A stretch of DNA of 14,693 nt. It comes from Hellea sp964576765 (GTDB lineage Bacteria; Pseudomonadota; Alphaproteobacteria; Caulobacterales; Maricaulaceae). Below are positions 7,553 through 14,693 of the stretch, piece by piece. The notes under the pieces were generated by a model, which saw only the letters and a list, made by a program, of their open reading frames with translations, had not been told where the DNA came from and made no database searches. The translations under genes and the position numbers were made by a program. The stretch spans positions 1 through 14,693 of the forward strand of contig CAZNWH010000056.1 of NCBI GenBank assembly GCA_964576765.1, given 5' to 3'. The first letter of the stretch is position 1. Every line of letters begins with the position of its first letter.

Positions 7553-8244
7553 TATGTTCGGGCTTTCTCAAATAATTTCCAGGCTGCTATCAGCTTATCA
7601 ATATCAAAATCGTCTTGCCGCGCTGGCTCTAAGATAATTTGTTCGGTTGATAATAAGCTTTCAATAGCATTTCCAAGTTTTGGCAATACGTCATCAGGGA
7701 TGACCACAGCGCCGTGCAAGTCTGCATGGATGAGCTCTCCGGGCTGAATGGTTAAATCAAAAATCGTGACAGGAACATCTAGCTCTGTCACATGGACAAA
7801 CATATGACTTGGACCGATAGAGCCTGCTACAACAGGAAAGCCTGGCTCATGATCTGCCAAATCCCGCATGACCCCATTTGTCAGGGCCCCCGACATACCT
7901 AATCCTTTATGGATAGCCGTGTGAACTTCACCCCACCAGGCCGAAACACAATGCGGGGCGTCAATATCTTCGATCACACAAACCGTCGGTACATCTTCTT
8001 TTGCCATATAACGATAATATTCAAGCCGCCGGGCTTTTATCACATTCGCTGGCTCGTTAGGGGGGGCAATACCAGAGAGCTTTGCCGTGCGAGCATAACC
8101 ACACATGGCTTTTGCCCCATTCATTGCATGAACTGGCGTACCGCGCGTGAAACGCTCATAGCCGCGCCCCCCTTGAGCGATTTCAATAGCATTAGAAATT
8201 GTTGGGGTATCAAATTTCGTTAACTTGCGAATAAACTCATTCAT
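7552..8244 (-). CDS. RraA-family aldolase/decarboxylase (HMG/CHA aldolase-like)
   Basis: A 230-residue RraA-fold protein, the usual length for 4-hydroxy-4-methyl-2-oxoglutarate/4-carboxy-4-hydroxy-2-oxoadipate aldolases, which release pyruvate by a divalent-metal retro-aldol reaction and also decarboxylate oxaloacetate. Visible family signatures are WWGEVHTA (103-110), the active-site segment TNGVMRDL with R127 and D128, and the GELIHADLHGAVVIP strand near the C-terminus. The arginine-aspartate pair is the substrate- and metal-binding dyad of the aldolases, so an enzyme is more likely than the RNase E inhibitor role of Escherichia coli RraA. Start ATG overlaps the upstream amidohydrolase stop by four bases (ATGA). 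In this cluster it would make the final carbon-carbon cleavage into central metabolites; this last point is inference. Confidence 0.86.
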   Translation of the reverse strand: MNEFIRKLTKFDTPTISNAIEIAQGGRGYERFTRGTPVHAMNGAKAMCGYARTAKLSGIAPPNEPANVIKARRLEYYRYMAKEDVPTVCVIEDIDAPHCVSAWWGEVHTAIHKGLGMSGALTNGVMRDLADHEPGFPVVAGSIGPSHMFVHVTELDVPVTIFDLTIQPGELIHADLHGAVVIPDDVLPKLGNAIESLLSTEQIILEPARQDDFDIDKLIAAWKLFEKART

Positions 8245-9140
8245 AAATCAATCCGGTAAAAACGTTTTGCCGTCTCAAAAAACATATCATGTCTCTCAGT
8301 TCGAGAAAAACCCTCCGTCAATGTCAGAAACGCTCCGAATGTTTCCTCATAGCTGGCATAAAGTTTATCAACAGGGAAATTTGATCCAAAGGCAATGCGC
8401 GAGGGACCAAACACATCAATCGTCCGTAAGACACGCTCACGAATACTCTCAAGGCTCCAGTCATGATCAAACATACCTAAGCCGGAGATTTTACAAATCA
8501 TATTTTCATGTTCGGCAAAGTCTTTCAGACCTGCTTCCCAATCTCTCATGCCCGCGACCGAAAAATCCTGAGGGCTGCCTGCATGACAAATCGCGACAGG
8601 TAATTTTTCTATTGTCTTAAAGAGCTTGGCCGCTGCAGATAAAAGCGGCGGCGTCAGCTGTAAGTCAAAAGAAAGCTCACTCTTAATGAGAGTTTTCAGA
8701 CCGTCTTTGAAAGCGGGGTTTTCAAGCAAAGCATTTGTTCCGTTCTTTGCATCCTCAACCGCATCACGGCCCACAATCTGCCGAATGCCGCGTAGGTTTG
8801 TATAAGATTGATGCTCATCAAGTTCGCTTTGAGCGCCGCTCTGGGTAATATCGCAAAAGGCTATAATTGCGTCAGCCATACCGTGCCTGTCTGACTGCGC
8901 TTGGACAAACTCGGATTCCCTGACGTTATGCTCTAGGGCTACCCCGCATTGAACATGGACACTGCCGACAATCGGAAGACCGCCATGGTCTAATTTAAAG
9001 TCAGGCACATAATAATTTTTTTGGATGGGCGCAGGATCGCCAAAGAACCGTGTAACGCCGCGTTCAGCAAGCCACGTATGTTTGATGTCATCAAGTTCCC
9101 AGAGATGGTGATGCGCGTCAATTATCCGGCCAGGAAGCAT
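8241..9140 (-). CDS. Amidohydrolase-2/COG3618-type hydrolase (probable lactonase)
   Basis: A 299-residue TIM-barrel protein of the amidohydrolase superfamily, branch of the L-fuconolactonases, L-rhamnonolactonases and PDC lactonase LigI. It opens with IIDAHHHLWEL, giving the strand-1 metal-type pair H10/H12, has H186 in AICHAG, and a strand-8 segment FGSNFPVD at about 251-258. In many relatives that last segment is GSDWP with an aspartate; here the position is asparagine N254, with D258 just after it. The start ATG shares one base with the stop of the preceding gene. Between an alcohol dehydrogenase and an aldolase, hydrolysis of a lactone made by sugar or polyol oxidation is the likeliest job. 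LigI-like hydrolysis of a pyrone dicarboxylate is a second possibility. Confidence 0.83.
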   Translation of the reverse strand: MLPGRIIDAHHHLWELDDIKHTWLAERGVTRFFGDPAPIQKNYYVPDFKLDHGGLPIVGSVHVQCGVALEHNVRESEFVQAQSDRHGMADAIIAFCDITQSGAQSELDEHQSYTNLRGIRQIVGRDAVEDAKNGTNALLENPAFKDGLKTLIKSELSFDLQLTPPLLSAAAKLFKTIEKLPVAICHAGSPQDFSVAGMRDWEAGLKDFAEHENMICKISGLGMFDHDWSLESIRERVLRTIDVFGPSRIAFGSNFPVDKLYASYEETFGAFLTLTEGFSRTERHDMFFETAKRFYRIDL

Positions 9141-10213
9141 TAGCTCTGCCGCGCTGTTTCTATCTGGCGCCGCACGGCGACATCATCCCAAACCGTCACC
9201 TCTTCACGGATACGCCCGTTCATAACGCGCCAATGTGTTACGCCCAGAATATATACTGGGGCGCCAGAAGGCGCGCCGTATAAACCCTCACCGGTATGAT
9301 GAGCAGCTAAAGACCAGCGCACCGCTATATCACGCGCGCTACCCAAATAAGGAATATCCGCGACATGCTCCAAGCGGAATTTGGCATCGGGCAAGGCTTT
9401 AAACAGCGCGCTCCAAAACGCGCCTAATTCATCATGACCGTAAAAATCACGATCTCCTGGATAGAGAGTTGACACCCGAAAATCATAAACATCAGAGAGG
9501 CTATCGGCACCCAAAGGCGTTAGGTAATGGCCCAGCATGGCTTGGGCAAAACGCTTCGGATCATCTTCTGGATGATCTGGTTTATCCGATTTGGATATAG
9601 ACTGCCCGGATACAGCCATGTGACTGCTTTCGTGAAAATCAATAAGTGAATTGCCATTTGCAATATCATCAGCTGCGAGCTTTGCCGCAATTTTATCGAC
9701 ATCAAATCCCATGTGGATAACCATGGCAGCATAATCTCTAACAAGCCATTCTTCGAAGATCTTATTGGCTTTAGCGGCACAATCCGCAATGGTGCGCACT
9801 CTTACTTTTTTACCCGTTGGCGGACCAAACTCAGAAGGACCTAGGTTCGTCATTTTTGAGGTGATCAAATGAGATGAATATAGCGTCCCGTCACCCTCAT
9901 CTGACCAGATGACATTGTCTGCATCAAGCACGCGGTCTGGAAAAGATTTTAATGTCGCATGGGTGTTATCAATGACAGTTTGAGCGCCGATAATTTGTCC
10001 TGTCAGCGTATGTATAAGACAGTCATCCGTATAATATTTTGCGCAAAGATCTACGTCTCTATCGTGCCAGATGCGGTCCGTGATCCGAATAATATAATCT
10101 GGGAAATCAACAAATTCAGCATCGAACCCCGGAAGCTTCATACGGCGCCCACCTTCAGGGTTAAGCATATCCGATATATCTGTCGTTGCGACATGTGTGA
10201 TTGGCAAGCTCAT
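9140..10213 (-). CDS. Two-domain SnoaL/NTF2-like protein (third, divergent)
   Basis: A 357-residue protein with two NTF2/SnoaL-like halves. The first, about 38-170, carries the pattern RIWHDRDVDLCAKYYTDDC typical of SnoaL-like ester cyclases; the second, about 225-350, carries FYGHDELGAFWSALFKALPD and ends in a strand-rich THWRVMNGRIREEVTVWDD. It lacks the WYGPAGIG and ENWV motifs of the other two SnoaL-like proteins here, so it is a more distant relative. It begins in a four-base ATGA overlap with the short-chain dehydrogenase stop. The substrate is unknown, but fixed position between a dehydrogenase and a lactonase-like hydrolase points to a pathway enzyme. Confidence 0.8.
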   Translation of the reverse strand: MSLPITHVATTDISDMLNPEGGRRMKLPGFDAEFVDFPDYIIRITDRIWHDRDVDLCAKYYTDDCLIHTLTGQIIGAQTVIDNTHATLKSFPDRVLDADNVIWSDEGDGTLYSSHLITSKMTNLGPSEFGPPTGKKVRVRTIADCAAKANKIFEEWLVRDYAAMVIHMGFDVDKIAAKLAADDIANGNSLIDFHESSHMAVSGQSISKSDKPDHPEDDPKRFAQAMLGHYLTPLGADSLSDVYDFRVSTLYPGDRDFYGHDELGAFWSALFKALPDAKFRLEHVADIPYLGSARDIAVRWSLAAHHTGEGLYGAPSGAPVYILGVTHWRVMNGRIREEVTVWDDVAVRRQIETARQS

Positions 10214-10938
10214 TGCGCCGTCCAGCCACCATCCACTAGCATGCTATGGCCCGTCACCATTTTAGCTCCGTCTGAACATAGATAAATAACGGCGCTGGCG
10301 ACATCTGCAGGCTGCCCAACTTTTCCAAGAGGGATCATACGGCGAACAAATTCCATAAACTTAGCATCTGATAACCACCCCCGCGTCATGTCGGTTTCAA
10401 TAAAGGTCGGCGCAACAGAATTAACGCGGATGTTTTTAGGCGCAAGTTCTACAGCCATGGCTTTGGTTAAACCTTCAATGGCGTGTTTTGTCATACAGTA
10501 AGTCGTACGGTTGGGCGAGCCGACATGTCCCATTTGCGATGTAATATTGATAACCGAACCACCAGAGGTCATCCGCTTTACGCAGTCTCGCGAAATTCGA
10601 AAGGTCGACCTGACATTTAAATTCAACATATCATCAAGATGCTCATCACTAACCTCCGTTAAGGGTTCGGGATAATTTTTGCCGATATTATTGATCAGTA
10701 TATCAAGCTTTTTCAGCATGCTTATACGGGTAAGAAAATTATCAGTTGTCGCGTCTTCAGCCCAAACTTCGCCATTATCCCCCAATAATTCGGATAAATT
10801 ATTCAACTCTTTGGACGGCCTTGCACTGGCAATTACAAAGGCTCCGCTTTCTTTAAAAGCTAAGGCTATAGCGCGGCCTATGCCCCGGCTCGCACCAGTG
10901 ACGAGAACTGTTTTACCGCTAAATTCTTGAATACGCAT
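10210..10938 (-). CDS. Short-chain dehydrogenase/reductase (classical SDR)
   Basis: A 242-residue classical SDR, a soluble NAD(P)-dependent alcohol or ketone oxidoreductase. The Rossmann motif TGASRGIG lies at 14-21, the NNIG motif (usual NNAG) at about 83-86, and the catalytic set is N108, S134, Y147 and K151 in YCMTK. Arginine R40 after the second strand suggests NADP preference, though in catabolic clusters such enzymes often use NAD. The ATG is preceded by a strong ribosome site GAGGTGA (complement of 10949-10955) that lies inside the end of the cupin gene, three bases upstream of which the cupin terminates. It probably oxidises a hydroxyl of the imported compound, perhaps supplying the lactone for the COG3618-type enzyme. 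Confidence 0.92.
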   Translation of the reverse strand: MRIQEFSGKTVLVTGASRGIGRAIALAFKESGAFVIASARPSKELNNLSELLGDNGEVWAEDATTDNFLTRISMLKKLDILINNIGKNYPEPLTEVSDEHLDDMLNLNVRSTFRISRDCVKRMTSGGSVINITSQMGHVGSPNRTTYCMTKHAIEGLTKAMAVELAPKNIRVNSVAPTFIETDMTRGWLSDAKFMEFVRRMIPLGKVGQPADVASAVIYLCSDGAKMVTGHSMLVDGGWTAQ

Positions 10939-10941
10939 GCG

Positions 10942-11904
10942 TTATAAATCACCTCGTACGCGTAAAAATTCAACAGCTTTATTTGAAGTATTCACAAATT
11001 TTCTGGCACATCCCTTTGGAAGTGTTGCTGTATCGCCCGGATGTAATCGCCACGTTTCATCCCTTAATTTTACGGTTAATTCGCCCGTTTGCACAAAGAG
11101 AACTTCTGAGCCTGGATAAGAGAGTTGATCGGCGCTCGCATCTGCAGCTAACATCAAATGGCTGAGCTGAAATCCATGAGCCCAGTCTAATTTGGTTTCC
11201 GGGCCAATGAGTTTACGCTCAACCAAACCCGCTCGGCTAAAACTACTCACGTTTTCATCAGCAGTAATACAACAATTTCGTAATTCATCGTGTGTCAATC
11301 GGCTAAGGCCATTGACTTGCTTTTTTGTTGTCATTGGCATTGGCTTTTGACCTTGCGGAATAGTTTCGCCGTTATCTGTGTCAACAAGATTGCCATTTTC
11401 CAAAAGAACCAATCCGTAATTTTTTGCCATATCGAAAACATAAGGCGCCCACAGGACGCGTCCAGGATCATCCCCGCCCAATATACCCCAAAGAAAACCT
11501 ATATCTTGACCAATATTTTCAAATCCACGAAATAGAGCTGTTGGTATAGAAATTAGATCCCCTGGATTTAAGATAACTTCCGCATCCTCACCCGTCTCAC
11601 CAGTGCGAAAAGCCCATTGCCCTGAATGCACATAGAAGACTTCAGCCGTATCGTGACTATGCTGAGAATTTATACAATTGGGGGGTTGGCGCGCGCCTCC
11701 AATATTAAAGCCGTGAGGGTGCGCAATATGGACAAATTGATTTGGATTTTCCGATACGCCTGGACCAATAATCGTAAAATTTTCTTTCTTGTCGGACCCC
11801 GGCGTGCGGGTATCAATAAAAGCATCATAGCAAGGACGAAGGTCGCCATATCTTACAATATGCTGTGCGTCACTGCCAGCCTTCGTATGTTGAGATTTAA
11901 TCAT
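10942..11904 (-). CDS. Bicupin protein with atypical metal site
   Basis: A 320-residue protein with two cupin barrels, about 55-145 and 235-320. The first has a motif-1 HSHDTAE with H82, H84 and E88, the usual metal ligands, but the fourth ligand position in motif 2 is arginine R126 where histidine is expected. The second barrel lacks the HxH pair and again has arginine in the motif-2 position (PKGCARKFVN). Bicupins include gentisate- and homogentisate-type dioxygenases, quercetinases, sugar isomerases and storage-type non-enzymes, so function is uncertain. The start ATG 11904 lies 42 bases after the TonB receptor with no clear ribosome site. Position right behind the receptor suggests an early pathway step, or a ligand-binding role. 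Confidence 0.78.
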   Translation of the reverse strand: MIKSQHTKAGSDAQHIVRYGDLRPCYDAFIDTRTPGSDKKENFTIIGPGVSENPNQFVHIAHPHGFNIGGARQPPNCINSQHSHDTAEVFYVHSGQWAFRTGETGEDAEVILNPGDLISIPTALFRGFENIGQDIGFLWGILGGDDPGRVLWAPYVFDMAKNYGLVLLENGNLVDTDNGETIPQGQKPMPMTTKKQVNGLSRLTHDELRNCCITADENVSSFSRAGLVERKLIGPETKLDWAHGFQLSHLMLAADASADQLSYPGSEVLFVQTGELTVKLRDETWRLHPGDTATLPKGCARKFVNTSNKAVEFLRVRGDL

Positions 11905-11946
11905 GGTGAAATGAAATAAGGTGACAGATATGCCACCTCAGTTCCG

Positions 11947-14361
11947 TTAGAACCGAGCTTTGAATTTCACACCATAATTCGAAGGGTAAAGGAAACTGGT
12001 TTGCACCACGTCATCCCCATTATTATTACCCCGCGCTAAAACAGCAGACCCTTCCAAGTTTTCGCCGAATACTTCGACGGCATATTTTCCGCTTTCATCA
12101 TCCCATATTAATCTCAAATCTGTTTTTGTGAAACTGTCTTGGAATTGAGCGGGATCATTTGCCAATAAGTTAGAGGTGTTAAATCCGTCAGAGTAATAAA
12201 ACTGTCCATAAGGTGTCAGTGTTCCTAACCCTTCAGCCAAATCGATTGTGTACGCCGCGCTTGCTGCGAGTGTAAACTCAGGAGACCACGGCGTTGTATT
12301 GCCTGCTTGATCAATAAAGCTTTGAACAGTGCCGTTGAACAACTGATAAGGGTTACTCTGACCAAATGTTCCGAATTCAGAATTTAGGTAGGTTGCATTA
12401 GCTGACAAGGTTAACTGCTCAGTTGGCTGCCAGATAGCATCAACTTCAATACCCCATGCATCAATGTCACCGCCATTTTCTGACGTAGTAATCGCAACAC
12501 CTGTGTTGGGATCAATCGTCTGAATTTGAGTCAGTAGATTTGTGTATTCTGTAAAATGAATAGCTCCATTTAATTGAACTGTATTATCAGCCAATCTAGA
12601 CCGGAAACCCAATTCAATAACTTGAGATTCTTGCTCATCAGTTGATCCACCCGTTGATACGGCGCCTGATAAATAGCCAGTTGACCCAGACGCATATAAT
12701 AAGATGTCATCGCTCAAATCATATTCAACACCAGCACGCCATGTCACATTATCATAACTGTCACTAACTTCCACTTGGTCAGCAGCGTCACAATTAAATG
12801 TAAACACATCTTCACCCCGCGGAATAACAGCTGGAGACGATCCAGCTACGCCAGGAGCTACATTGACAACTCGGTCAACAGTACCATCACCGTTCAAATC
12901 ACCGGTAAAGTTACTCCCGCCGCATGTCAGATCCTTGCTTTCGTCATTGTAACGTAGGCCGCCAATCACGCGCAAAGACTCTGCAAAGCTATATTCAACT
13001 TGCCCAAAAATTCCTAAATATTGAGTATTAATAACAGCATTATCTGCGAAGAAACCGCCTAAATTTGTATCAAGCGATACGATATTGGTTGAGTCAAGCA
13101 ATGTAAATGTTCCCTGTGCATTTGTAACGCTTCCGCGTGTGGAATCATCACGCTGTGTTTGTTGGTAGATGTTAAAACTAAACCTATCATCCTGATCCGA
13201 ATAATAGCCGCCAACAGTATATTGCAAAGGCCCCTCATGTTGAGAGACGAGCTGAAGCTCTTGAGTCCAACCTTGTGTTTCTTCCTCGAACCCACCATTA
13301 GAGTTTGGCGTCGGGCTAAAATCAAAGTCAAATTGAATATCATTGACGAAGTCTGTGTAAGATGTGATCGACTTTACCGCTGCAAAACCAAGATCATAAT
13401 CTAAGGTCAAAGATAGAACATCTTCATAAAGATCAACGGGACGTACGTAATCTTGTGATACAACATAAGGATCGCCGCCATTGGGGTCATTTGCGGCAAT
13501 ACCAAGACCACCAGATCCGCGAACTGGGTTCGTACAATCACTGACAGAGCCTAAGGGATCTGTGAGACCTTCTGGTGTTTCGTTACGGCAAAGACGGGTA
13601 TATCCAAATAGACCAGCTTCATTGCCATCTTCAGAAATATGCGAATATCTCAATGTTGCCTGAAACGCATCTGTTGGCGCTGCATGAAGGCTAATTCTAA
13701 AGCCTTTATCATCATTTGCGCCAAGATCAGGTCCTGCTAAGTTTTCGATATAACCATCGCTTTTATCAAAAAAACCGGCCGCCCGGATAGCGACTTTATC
13801 GCCAATCGGCACGTTGATAAATCCTTCGGCACGGGCGCGATCAAATCTTTGGTAACTCAAATCCACACCGGCACTATATTCCTCTAACTCAGCATTATTC
13901 GTGTGCAAATTTAAAGCGCCCGCAAATGTATTACGGCCATATAAAGTACCTTGCGGACCTCTCAAAAATTCAACAGACCCGACATCGAAAAAAGCGCGGG
14001 TTTGCTGCGAGGCACGGGCTTTATAAACCCCATCAACAAATGCCCCGACGATAGAAGAATTATCGCCGAAGGTATTTGTTGAGTTTGCGCCCCGTACATT
14101 AAATTTGGCGTCATTACCTGCGAAGGAGAAATTCACGCCGGGAACCAAAAGTTCGAGACGTGAAACATCATCAATGCCCCCAAGCTCAAGCAGTTCTTCA
14201 TTTAAAGCCGTTACAGATATACTTACATCTTGCACATTTTCAGCACGTTTCTCCGCCGTGACAATAATTTCGTCAAGTTGTGCATGAGCTGATGTAGATG
14301 ATAGAATAGCAATTGAGCTAGCGCCCGCGAGTATCAATTTAATTGAGTTAGATTTAAACAT
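11947..14361 (-). CDS. TonB-dependent outer-membrane receptor
   Basis: An 804-residue outer-membrane transporter that uses TonB-ExbBD energy to import a ligand into the periplasm. Residues 1-27 form a signal peptide ending in AHA before Q28; a TonB box DEIIVTA follows at 30-36. The plug domain contains VRGAN near 89-93 and the conserved LRGPQGTLYGRNTFAG at 133-148. The rest is a beta-barrel with alternating aromatic strands, ending in the phenylalanine required for barrel assembly. The ATG has a clear AAGGGGA ribosome site five bases upstream. It is the first gene of the minus operon, behind two operator-like repeats, so its expression is probably repressed by the LacI-type regulator. Nothing shows a siderophore or B12 role; uptake of the organic substrate of this cluster is inferred from context. 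Confidence 0.94.
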   Translation of the reverse strand: MFKSNSIKLILAGASSIAILSSTSAHAQLDEIIVTAEKRAENVQDVSISVTALNEELLELGGIDDVSRLELLVPGVNFSFAGNDAKFNVRGANSTNTFGDNSSIVGAFVDGVYKARASQQTRAFFDVGSVEFLRGPQGTLYGRNTFAGALNLHTNNAELEEYSAGVDLSYQRFDRARAEGFINVPIGDKVAIRAAGFFDKSDGYIENLAGPDLGANDDKGFRISLHAAPTDAFQATLRYSHISEDGNEAGLFGYTRLCRNETPEGLTDPLGSVSDCTNPVRGSGGLGIAANDPNGGDPYVVSQDYVRPVDLYEDVLSLTLDYDLGFAAVKSITSYTDFVNDIQFDFDFSPTPNSNGGFEEETQGWTQELQLVSQHEGPLQYTVGGYYSDQDDRFSFNIYQQTQRDDSTRGSVTNAQGTFTLLDSTNIVSLDTNLGGFFADNAVINTQYLGIFGQVEYSFAESLRVIGGLRYNDESKDLTCGGSNFTGDLNGDGTVDRVVNVAPGVAGSSPAVIPRGEDVFTFNCDAADQVEVSDSYDNVTWRAGVEYDLSDDILLYASGSTGYLSGAVSTGGSTDEQESQVIELGFRSRLADNTVQLNGAIHFTEYTNLLTQIQTIDPNTGVAITTSENGGDIDAWGIEVDAIWQPTEQLTLSANATYLNSEFGTFGQSNPYQLFNGTVQSFIDQAGNTTPWSPEFTLAASAAYTIDLAEGLGTLTPYGQFYYSDGFNTSNLLANDPAQFQDSFTKTDLRLIWDDESGKYAVEVFGENLEGSAVLARGNNNGDDVVQTSFLYPSNYGVKFKARF

Positions 14362-14399
14362 ATTGGTCCCCTTTTATGATTTTTTAAAATCTAGCATTA

Positions 14400-14428
14400 A
14401 TTAAAAGACTTCGAAGTCAAAAACGCAA
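14400..14428 (-). promoter_or_regulatory. Candidate promoter of the TonB receptor operon
   Basis: On the minus strand, TTGCGT (14428-14423) and TTTAAT (14405-14400, five of six matches to the -10 consensus) are separated by exactly 17 bp. The palindromic operator site 4 fills that spacer, so a bound repressor would block RNA polymerase. The -35 box is weak (three of six). Confidence 0.45.
14405..14420. promoter_or_regulatory. LacI-type operator, site 4
   Basis: AAGACTTCGAAGTCAA contains a perfect 12-bp palindrome GACTTCGAAGTC at 14407-14418. It keeps the TTCGAA centre of site 2 but swaps the outer TGCA for GAC/GTC halves. It lies 44 bp before the TonB receptor ATG. Confidence 0.72.
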
Positions 14429-14435
14429 GTCTTTT

Positions 14436-14451
14436 TTGACTTCGAATGCAA
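14436..14451. promoter_or_regulatory. LacI-type operator, site 5
   Basis: TTGACTTCGAATGCAA is a hybrid of the two half-site types. Its reverse complement agrees with site 3 at 15 of 16 positions. Its centre is 31 bp from the centre of site 4, close to three helical turns, so two repressor dimers could bind the same face of the DNA. Confidence 0.72.
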
Positions 14452-14528
14452 TATTCATGCGCTGTGTTGTATTTTTGCAATAGAAGCGATTTTAGGACAC
14501 TGGGTGTAACCGAGTTATTTGATCCCGG

Positions 14529-14693
14529 TTATGAAGCGACAAGCGCAAAATGCGCTGTGTTTCTGAGTTCCTGCGCTAGCTTATACACTCTGGAATAGCC
14601 GTCTTGTTTATCCAGCAAGGGTGAAGCCATGACGATTTCCGCTTCGCTGCGTAAGGCCCTGAGTAGCTTTCTCCCTTCAAAGCGGACCTTAGC
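14529..14693 (-). CDS. Unrecognised reading frame cut by the right edge (C-terminal part)
   Basis: The minus strand is open from the window edge to a TAA at 14531-14529, giving a 54-residue tail rich in charged helix-forming residues (for example LLDKQDGYSRVYKLAQELR). I recognise no family. If real, it is transcribed toward the TonB receptor operon and lies outside the operator-marked cluster. A competing reading is a plus-strand start at ATG 14629 with a fair ribosome site AAGGGTG (14617-14623), also open to the edge; only one of the two can be the gene. Confidence 0.4.
   Translation of the reverse strand, partial: AKVRFEGRKLLRALRSEAEIVMASPLLDKQDGYSRVYKLAQELRNTAHFALVAS

Noticed and set aside
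9748..9765. TTCGAA-containing CTTCGAAG inside the third SnoaL-like gene as a sixth operator
   Set aside because: It shares the central hexamer but not the outer TGCA or TGAC half-site bases, and it lies within coding sequence.
11905..11946. Terminator or promoter between the TonB receptor and the bicupin
   Set aside because: Only a five-pair AGGTG/CACCT repeat with a 10-base loop is visible, with no T-run and no promoter boxes; the two genes are more simply one transcript.
14507..14531. Inverted repeat TAACCG...CGGTTA near the right-edge frame
   Set aside because: Six pairs with a 13-base loop and no T-run; too weak to call a terminator, although its position at the end of the minus-strand frame is suggestive.
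14452..14693. Insertion-sequence end or transposase remnant at the right edge
   Set aside because: No terminal inverted repeat, target duplication or transposase motif could be identified in the visible part.

Overview
The window looks like chromosomal DNA from an alphaproteobacterium of moderate GC, perhaps a marine Hyphomonadaceae/Maricaulales-type or sphingomonad-like heterotroph. That placement is inferred from gene style: a TonB-dependent receptor tied to a small catabolic cluster, tight ATGA/TAATG overlaps, and an alphaproteobacterial mix of SnoaL-like, RraA-like and HisD-like genes. No marker gene settles the taxonomy. There is no rRNA, tRNA, CRISPR array or recognisable mobile element.

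The layout is two operons that point at each other. The plus-strand operon (185-6503) encodes a sodium:solute symporter, a histidinol-dehydrogenase-family dehydrogenase, a two-domain SnoaL/NTF2-like protein, a LacI-family repressor and a MetE-C-terminal-type zinc methyltransferase. The minus-strand operon (14361 down to 6500) encodes a TonB-dependent receptor, a bicupin, a short-chain dehydrogenase, a second SnoaL-like protein, an amidohydrolase-2/lactonase-type enzyme, an RraA/HMG-aldolase-type lyase and a third SnoaL-like protein. The operons meet tail to tail at 6500-6503, where one TTAA supplies both stop codons.

The strongest non-coding signal is a family of five 16-bp inverted repeats centred on TTCGAA (TTGCATTCGAATGCAA and TTGACTTCGAAGTCAA-like variants). 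They lie upstream of the symporter, upstream of the dehydrogenase, between lacI and the methyltransferase, and as a pair in front of the TonB receptor. I saw none inside the coding regions. They are the obvious operators for the LacI-type regulator encoded in the middle, and they tie both operons into one local regulon.

Taken together this is a self-contained uptake-and-degradation module: outer-membrane receptor, inner-membrane symporter, two oxidoreductases, a lactonase-like hydrolase, an aldolase, a methyltransferase-fold enzyme, a bicupin, three SnoaL-like proteins and its own repressor. The substrate cannot be read from the sequence. The lactonase plus aldolase pair fits a sugar-acid or lactone route, and more loosely resembles the LigI/LigK pair of protocatechuate 4,5-cleavage. 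The right edge (14529-14693) holds the end of an unrecognised reading frame outside the cluster.
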